IMG/VR virus record: IMGVR_UViG_3300005588_000719
Coordinates: 1-54,756 of that record
DNA from: a virus
Length of the DNA: 54,756 nucleotides
Direction: 5' to 3' (one strand)
Shown: piece after piece, positions 50,511 through 54,756 of the stretch
How positions within the stretch are numbered: the first letter of the stretch is position 1
Layout: each line of letters opens with the position of its first letter
Translations under genes and position numbers: made by a program
Notes under the pieces: generated by a model
What the model was told of the DNA's origin: nothing
What the model saw: only the letters and a program-made list of their open reading frames with translations
Databases searched by the model: none

Positions 50511-51899
50511 CTAATTTGAGATTAGCTCTCCATTTTGAATAACGTACTTTATGTCTAGGGTATTTTTAATATTCAATAATGGGTTTGAATTTAGAATTAT
50601 AAGATCAGCAATTTTTAATTCCTCAACAGATCCTCTTTCGTTTTCTTCATTCAATGCTAATGCACCGTTATATGTGGCAATTTTGATTACTTCATTTTCT
50701 GAAATGCCTGCTTCGACTAATAACTGCATCTCTTGATGTATGGAATATCCTGGAATCACCCAAGGGTTTGGAGTATCACTTCCTGTTGTTAATATTATTT
50801 TATTATCATAAATCTTTTTACAAAGGGCTAATAATTTCGACCATAAAGTTTGAGCCAAAATAAAATCATTGCTATCCCAATCTTTTACATATGAACCAGT
50901 TTCCCACATATTTACTATCACAGGATGCATTAATCTAATCAAATTATTATGAATATGTAATTTGTTATTACCCCAGAACTTAGTGTGAAATACAATAAGA
51001 GTTGGATCAAATATCACTTTACTTTTACGCATACTATATATCATATTATTAATGAGCTTACCATCTAAATCAATATTTTCTAACCAGTAAAGTCTTCCTT
51101 TCATACTAGGATTATAATTTTGTTGATATTCCTTACTTAAATGATTTACATTCCAATCAGCTGCATGTGTTATAAAATCTATACCCAATTTACTAGCCTC
51201 AGTCCAACTTGTATTTTGAAGATGTCCAATAACTTTAACATTGTGCATATGAGCCTCATCAATTGCTATCTTAATTTGTTTGGGATTTAATGAAGAATAA
51301 ACCTTAATAAAATCAACTCCAGAATTTATTTGTTTCTTTATCTCTTTACGTATTTCGCCTTCTGTACTTGTCTTTATAAAAGGACCACCTGAAAATGTAT
51401 TTAATGCGTAACCTGTACAGAATATTCTTGGTGAAATTATTTTGGAGTTTTTCTTAATTGTTTCTCTTAACTTTATTGACTCAATTGTAGGTCCTGCTAC
51501 ACTTCTTATAGTAGTAACTCCATATTTAATAAAATATTTTAGAGAATGAAAGCTTGCTTCAAAATTGACTTCATCACTATGTCCATTTATTGAATCATAA
51601 TTTAATATAGTTGCATGAGTATGAGTATCATATAAACCTGGAATTACAAATTTGTTAGTACAATCTATTATTTTTGATTTATAATCAAATGAAGAATTAT
51701 CGTTTTCAATTATTTTAAATATTTTATTATTTTGGATAATAATTGATTTATTACTTTGAATAGGTGTACCTTTTCCATCTATAATAGATATATTTTTAAG
51801 TTGTAAATATTCCTTTTCAATATTTTCTTCTTTTATTTCTTTAGTAGAGCATGATAAAGTAAAATATACAATAACAAATATTAGTTTTTTTATTTTCAT
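50511..51899 (-). CDS. Amidohydrolase lipoprotein (imidazolonepropionase-like)
   Basis: 462 residues. Signal MKIKKLIFVIVYFTLSCST ends in a lipobox. The metal site of the amidohydrolase superfamily is complete: DTHTHAT (HxH), FIKVYSS (Lys), VIGHLQ and FITHAAD (His), TTGSDTPN (Asp). The final part AIKYVIQNGELI-like region is the usual composite beta domain. Substrate unknown; relatives act on cyclic amides or peptides. It looks like a host-derived cargo gene. Confidence 0.75.
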   Translation of the reverse strand: MKIKKLIFVIVYFTLSCSTKEIKEENIEKEYLQLKNISIIDGKGTPIQSNKSIIIQNNKIFKIIENDNSSFDYKSKIIDCTNKFVIPGLYDTHTHATILNYDSINGHSDEVNFEASFHSLKYFIKYGVTTIRSVAGPTIESIKLRETIKKNSKIISPRIFCTGYALNTFSGGPFIKTSTEGEIRKEIKKQINSGVDFIKVYSSLNPKQIKIAIDEAHMHNVKVIGHLQNTSWTEASKLGIDFITHAADWNVNHLSKEYQQNYNPSMKGRLYWLENIDLDGKLINNMIYSMRKSKVIFDPTLIVFHTKFWGNNKLHIHNNLIRLMHPVIVNMWETGSYVKDWDSNDFILAQTLWSKLLALCKKIYDNKIILTTGSDTPNPWVIPGYSIHQEMQLLVEAGISENEVIKIATYNGALALNEENERGSVEELKIADLIILNSNPLLNIKNTLDIKYVIQNGELISN

Positions 51900-51979
51900 T
51901 AACTTCTTTTATTCCATATATATTTTAAAATCAACTATATTAACTAGAGCTTTATGTGTTACCTTCCAATCATTAAATA

Positions 51980-52207
51980 TCATTCACCTTTTTCAACAAA
52001 CCTACTTTTAAAATAATACAGCCTACCATCTTCCCAAATATAATCTACATTTTCTTTTAAGGTGGGTTTGACTTTATATACTTTTATAGTACCATCTTTA
52101 GCTTTTTTTTTGCTTACAGTTTCGTTTCTACGTCCTAAAAGGGCTTGCCTTGTAACTCCTAACAACTCTGCAAGTTCTTTTTCTGTTATCAAATCTTCCC
52201 TATTCAT
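51980..52207 (-). CDS. HTH-like protein A, 75 aa
   Basis: ATG at 52207 has GAGGA upstream and overlaps the previous gene by eight bases. The N-terminal LITEKELAELLGVTRQALLG is a helix-turn-helix; the C-terminal part (KDGTIKVYKVKPTLKENVDYIWE) is shared with the gene at 52627-52869, so the two are paralogues. It is last in a minus-strand cargo operon. Confidence 0.55.
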   Translation of the reverse strand: MNREDLITEKELAELLGVTRQALLGRRNETVSKKKAKDGTIKVYKVKPTLKENVDYIWEDGRLYYFKSRFVEKGE

Positions 52208-52550
52208 AATCATCCTCAAAATCGTCATCAAATTCATCATATAGGTCTTCTAAATGTTCATAGTAGGCATCTCCTATCTCACTCATTATCTTAGCCATTT
52301 TATCTGCGAAACTTTGAGACAATTCTACCTTTTCCCAAAATTCATAAACAGAAATTAAATATTCAACACCTTCAAATGAATTTGTCAATGAATGGAATTG
52401 TGTTGAATTTTGATTATTCCTTAACTCCTCTGCCAATTCTTCTGTATATTCATTTACAACCGCAATAAAACGTGGGGACTGAGTATGAATAATGTAATCG
52501 TCTTCAATAGCTTCCGGGTCTATGGAAAATAAATATTTTGGTACACTCAT
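52200..52550 (-). CDS. Acidic unassigned protein, 116 aa
   Basis: Not recognised. Helical and strongly acidic at its end (LYDEFDDDFEDDYE). A -7 box CAAATATA (minus TATATTTG) lies about 40 bases upstream near 52590, with no TTG at good distance. It overlaps the HTH gene downstream. Confidence 0.45.
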   Translation of the reverse strand: MSVPKYLFSIDPEAIEDDYIIHTQSPRFIAVVNEYTEELAEELRNNQNSTQFHSLTNSFEGVEYLISVYEFWEKVELSQSFADKMAKIMSEIGDAYYEHLEDLYDEFDDDFEDDYE

Positions 52551-52626
52551 TTTATTTATAGTTTAAATTAATAAAATTTACTTATTGACAAATATACTAA
52601 ATGTTTCACAAATAGAAATACTCCTT

Positions 52627-52869
52627 CTATTTTTCTTCATAGTCTTTTAAAGTTTTCAATGCTTGCTCTTTGTAATAACACACTCTTCGCTTATCCCAAA
52701 TATAGTCTATATTTTTCTTGAATATTGGCTGATAGATATATTCTTTAATTGTTCCATCTTTCATTTTCTTTTTAGCTTTACGTTCTTTTCTATACATAGT
52801 TAATAGAGTTACTGATTTTCCAGTTAGAGCTGATAACTCTGATTCTGTAATTAATTCTTTTTCTTTCAT
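52627..52869 (-). CDS. HTH-like protein B, 80 aa
   Basis: ATG at 52869 gives MKEKELITESELSALTGKSV, parallel to the paralogue at 51980-52207; a longer form from 52902 would overlap the LRR gene. The C-terminal half (MKDGTIKEYIYQPIFKKNID YIWD) is also shared. Probably a DNA- or protein-binding module encoded next to the LRR protein. Confidence 0.55.
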   Translation of the reverse strand: MKEKELITESELSALTGKSVTLLTMYRKERKAKKKMKDGTIKEYIYQPIFKKNIDYIWDKRRVCYYKEQALKTLKDYEEK

Positions 52870-52874
52870 TTTTA

Positions 52875-53489
52875 TTAATCCCATATCGTAAACATTGAAC
52901 ATTTATTTTCTAATATCTTTAAATTCATAGGTAGAGATTTCAGGTTATTATTAACTATATCAAGTATTTTAAAATTATCTAAGTTTACAATGCTCTCAGG
53001 TATCACTTCTAAATTATTATTTTCTGCTGTAATCATCTCAAGTTTTTTCATTTCTCCTATATCAATAGGAAGCTCCATAATATGATTATCATTAATAACT
53101 AATTCTTCTAAATTCTTTAACTTAGTAATACTATTTGGCAAACTAAATAATTCATTATTGGCAATATTCAATACTACTAAGTTATACAAATCTCCAATGT
53201 TTTCTGGTAAACTTATCAACTTATTATTGTTTATTCCCAATATTTCAAGGTTTGCTAATTTACATATACTATCTGGAAGTTTAGTTAGCATAGTCCCACC
53301 AATATACATTTTTTTTAGATTTGTTAAATCACCAATATTTTCAGGGAGTGATGTTATGTAATTATTTCTTATATCTAATCTTCTTAATAGTTTTAATTCA
53401 CTCAAACTAATCCCTACTAATTCAGCTAAATCTTGAAGAGTTTTTAATTCACTTGTTTTTGTTTCCATTATTAATTCTTTTTCTCTCAT
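52875..53489 (-). CDS. Leucine-rich-repeat protein with HTH-like head
   Basis: 204 residues. From about residue 35 to 190 there are seven LRRs of the LxxLPxxIxxLxNLxxLxI type (for example LISLPENIGDLYNLVVLNI). The head MREKELIMETKTSELKTLQD followed by LAELVGISLSEL resembles the starts of the two HTH paralogues in the same operon. LRRs bind proteins; the operon context suggests a recognition component. Unusual in a phage. Confidence 0.7.
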   Translation of the reverse strand: MREKELIMETKTSELKTLQDLAELVGISLSELKLLRRLDIRNNYITSLPENIGDLTNLKKMYIGGTMLTKLPDSICKLANLEILGINNNKLISLPENIGDLYNLVVLNIANNELFSLPNSITKLKNLEELVINDNHIMELPIDIGEMKKLEMITAENNNLEVIPESIVNLDNFKILDIVNNNLKSLPMNLKILENKCSMFTIWD

Positions 53490-53491
53490 TA

Positions 53492-54007
53492 TTAGTTCTC
53501 CGAAATTTTATTTAATGCCTCTATTAAAAAAGGTATGTCTTCCTTGTTTATCCATGCAGTTTCTTTTGGGTTTGATTGAATTGATAATTCATCATTATAG
53601 GGTGTCACTATTAATCTACTTTTTCTAAATACTGCATTAGTCGTTTTAGAAATATCTTCTTTCAATTTAAAGTCTTTTATATTATTTCCAATGAAATACC
53701 ATTTATAGAAGTTTGTATCAAAATAATCAATTTCAGCACGGCTATTATCATAATGATATAAATTTAAAAAATCATCCACAGCTTTAAAAACTTCTAATCC
53801 CTTTTCTGTTAGTTTTTTATTATTCCGTAAAGAACCAATACTACAAAAAGTATCACCATTCACTACTGGGTTAAATGGTGCTTCCATTAACGAAACATCA
53901 ATTTCTCCTCTTGAAGACCGTATAGAAAATTTACAATCTTTAAATTTATTTTTTAATTCTTTTCTAAGCTCTTTTGCTATTTCTGTTGTTGATGAATATT
54001 TATCCAT
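53492..54007 (-). CDS. LPD29-like domain protein
   Basis: 171 residues. The first 55 residues (STTEIAKELRKELKNKFKDC, KFSIRSSRGEIDVSLMEAP) match the LPD29 (large polyvalent protein-associated) domain, often found in proteins carried by conjugative elements and phages with anti-restriction or DNA-transfer genes. The rest is not recognised. First gene behind the promoter at 54054-54084. Confidence 0.6.
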   Translation of the reverse strand: MDKYSSTTEIAKELRKELKNKFKDCKFSIRSSRGEIDVSLMEAPFNPVVNGDTFCSIGSLRNNKKLTEKGLEVFKAVDDFLNLYHYDNSRAEIDYFDTNFYKWYFIGNNIKDFKLKEDISKTTNAVFRKSRLIVTPYNDELSIQSNPKETAWINKEDIPFLIEALNKISEN

Positions 54008-54053
54008 TATAATAATCCTTTTTTAAATATTTATTTTGTCTTAATTTCTATTT

Positions 54054-54084
54054 ATAATATAATAAATTGTTTTTATATATGCAA
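54054..54084 (-). promoter_or_regulatory. Promoter of the LPD29/LRR/HTH operon (TTGCATATAT class)
   Basis: TTG at 54084-54082 on the minus strand, then CATATATAAAAAC, and TATATTAT at 54061-54054 after 20 bases. Spacing and sequence nearly equal those at 28507-28477. It lies 47 bases before the gene at 54007. Confidence 0.5.
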
Positions 54085-54108
54085 GAGAAATTTATATTTC
54101 TTGAATTT

Positions 54109-54756
54109 TTAACTAATTAACTTATCTACTTCTTTTCTCAAGTATTTAGGCATTCTTTTATATTCTTCTTCTCCGAACAAACCTGTATATCCAAATTTGT
54201 CATGATACTCATTGTAACTTGCACATGAAATCGACTTTTTCCCACTCACTTCGCAAGTAGTTATTGCGAATAATCCTTTTGAGAATGTATTTAATACTTC
54301 TTTATATTTTCTTGCACCAAAATATTCACAACCGAAATGAGTTTTTAAACCTTTATAATCTTTTTTGCTGAGTAATAATTTTAAATTTTTAATGTTTAAA
54401 AGATGGTTTTTAAGCATTCTTTTGCATTTTTCGAAATCACTTTTTATAACGTGCTTAGGCTTTGTTTCTGCGTTCATAAATCCTTGCATGAATTTATAAG
54501 TTTTTGAAGCCTTGTCGTACTTCGCCATTATCCAGTCATATTTATTTGCAATTTGTTCATCTATCCTACAATGAAGCTCTCCTTGGCTTTCAAAATTCCA
54601 ATGATTAGCAACTCTAATAGTATTTGGCTTTGTATATTCCCAAGTTTTATCAGAGTTATTATAATAAGAGCAAGAATAAGGAGATTTGTATTTAATATTT
54701 TTTCTTTTCATTATATCAAATAGTTCGTCTGGAATTGTTCGGTAAGCGTTGCTCAT
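54109..54756 (-). CDS. Unassigned protein, 215 aa (start at window edge)
   Basis: The frame opens with ATG exactly at the last base of the window and ends at TAA near 54109; it may start further upstream outside the window. It is soluble, Lys/Tyr/Asn-rich, with scattered Cys. No domain recognised. Its neighbour carries an LPD29 domain, so it may belong to the same mobile-element gene pool. Confidence 0.5.
   Translation of the reverse strand: MSNAYRTIPDELFDIMKRKNIKYKSPYSCSYYNNSDKTWEYTKPNTIRVANHWNFESQGELHCRIDEQIANKYDWIMAKYDKASKTYKFMQGFMNAETKPKHVIKSDFEKCKRMLKNHLLNIKNLKLLLSKKDYKGLKTHFGCEYFGARKYKEVLNTFSKGLFAITTCEVSGKKSISCASYNEYHDKFGYTGLFGEEEYKRMPKYLRKEVDKLIS

Noticed and set aside
1-54756. Circular closure: the tape-measure frame at position 1 would read on in frame into the gene starting at 54756
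   Set aside because: It would fuse a tape-measure coiled coil to an unrelated 215-residue protein at its exact start codon; more likely the window simply ends on a gene start.
1-54756. Transposable-phage (true Mu) identity
   Set aside because: Only head and neck genes are Mu-like; no MuA/MuB transposition genes are present, and a DnaB/initiator/RusA set is.
1-54756. Integrase or attachment site
   Set aside because: No tyrosine or serine recombinase signature was found in any frame; the tRNA-like element at 36511 lies inside an operon and has no duplicate here to suggest att sites.

Overview
The window is one very AT-rich (roughly 30% GC by eye) segment of a temperate tailed phage or prophage. 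It almost certainly comes from a member of Bacteroidota or a close relative. The host call rests on promoters: several fit the Bacteroidota sigma pattern TTG-N19/20-TAnnTTTG unusually well, in particular four in a row at 41182-41539 and one at 42440-42470. The head genes are Mu-like in type (gp29/DUF935 portal, MuF, gpI/Z protease-scaffold, gp36, gp37). Replication is by a DnaB-type theta module rather than transposition. No integrase or transposase is in the window, and position 1 cuts the tape-measure gene, so the phage is incomplete here.

Layout. (1) 1-20873, minus strand: the late operon. Read from 20873 downwards it holds protease/scaffold, major capsid, decoration protein, head-tail connectors, several unassigned virion proteins and tail appendages (one with a LamG lectin fold), a lysis block (spanin-like, holin-like, endolysin, lipoprotein), tail proteins, frameshifted tail-assembly chaperones and the tape measure. 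(2) 20874-28305, mostly plus strand: a tRNA-Gly gene, a ParB-like protein, a methyltransferase/Mom-like fusion, terminase small and large subunits, portal and MuF protein, with a DUF488 gene set in the opposite direction. (3) 28304-41192, minus strand: a small-RNA candidate, a membrane-protein moron, then the early/replication operon (RusA, pentapeptide protein, DnaB helicase, an initiator with an internal iteron origin, SF2 helicase, a lone DnaA domain IV, nuclease/SMC fusion, Sak4-like ATPase). (4) 41200-43149: the control region. Four tandem tiny transcription units on the plus strand lie antisense to the early leader. They are followed by three small DNA-binding proteins (two ribbon-helix-helix, too short to be caught by a 60-residue cut-off), operator palindromes and a LexA/CI-type S24 repressor. 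(5) 43173-54756: accessory cargo. It includes two TM2-domain proteins, lipoproteins, a secreted DNase-like lipoprotein, a Panacea-domain operon with a 30-residue membrane peptide, a degenerate ImmA/IrrE protein paired with a two-TM protein, an amidohydrolase, and an operon of HTH, LRR and LPD29 proteins.

How it fits together. The repressor probably holds the leftward early promoter at 42440-42470 silent, because a 17-bp palindrome overlaps the -7 box. On induction the leftward transcript would express the ribbon-helix-helix regulators and then, across the sRNA array, the replication genes down to RusA. The origin is predicted inside the initiator gene at 34137-34322. Packaging and head genes are read rightward from about 21100, structural and lysis genes leftward from 20873. 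Cargo next to the repressor looks modular: copies of the 3' end of a repressor gene recur at 44575 and 46096-46194, as if cassettes had been added repeatedly behind the repressor gene.

The strongest candidates for something new are the four-unit sRNA array, the GAF-membrane/Panacea/micropeptide operon, the repressor-tail scars flanking cargo, and a structured RNA at 28304-28470 whose promoter is nearly identical to that of a cargo operon at 54054-54084.
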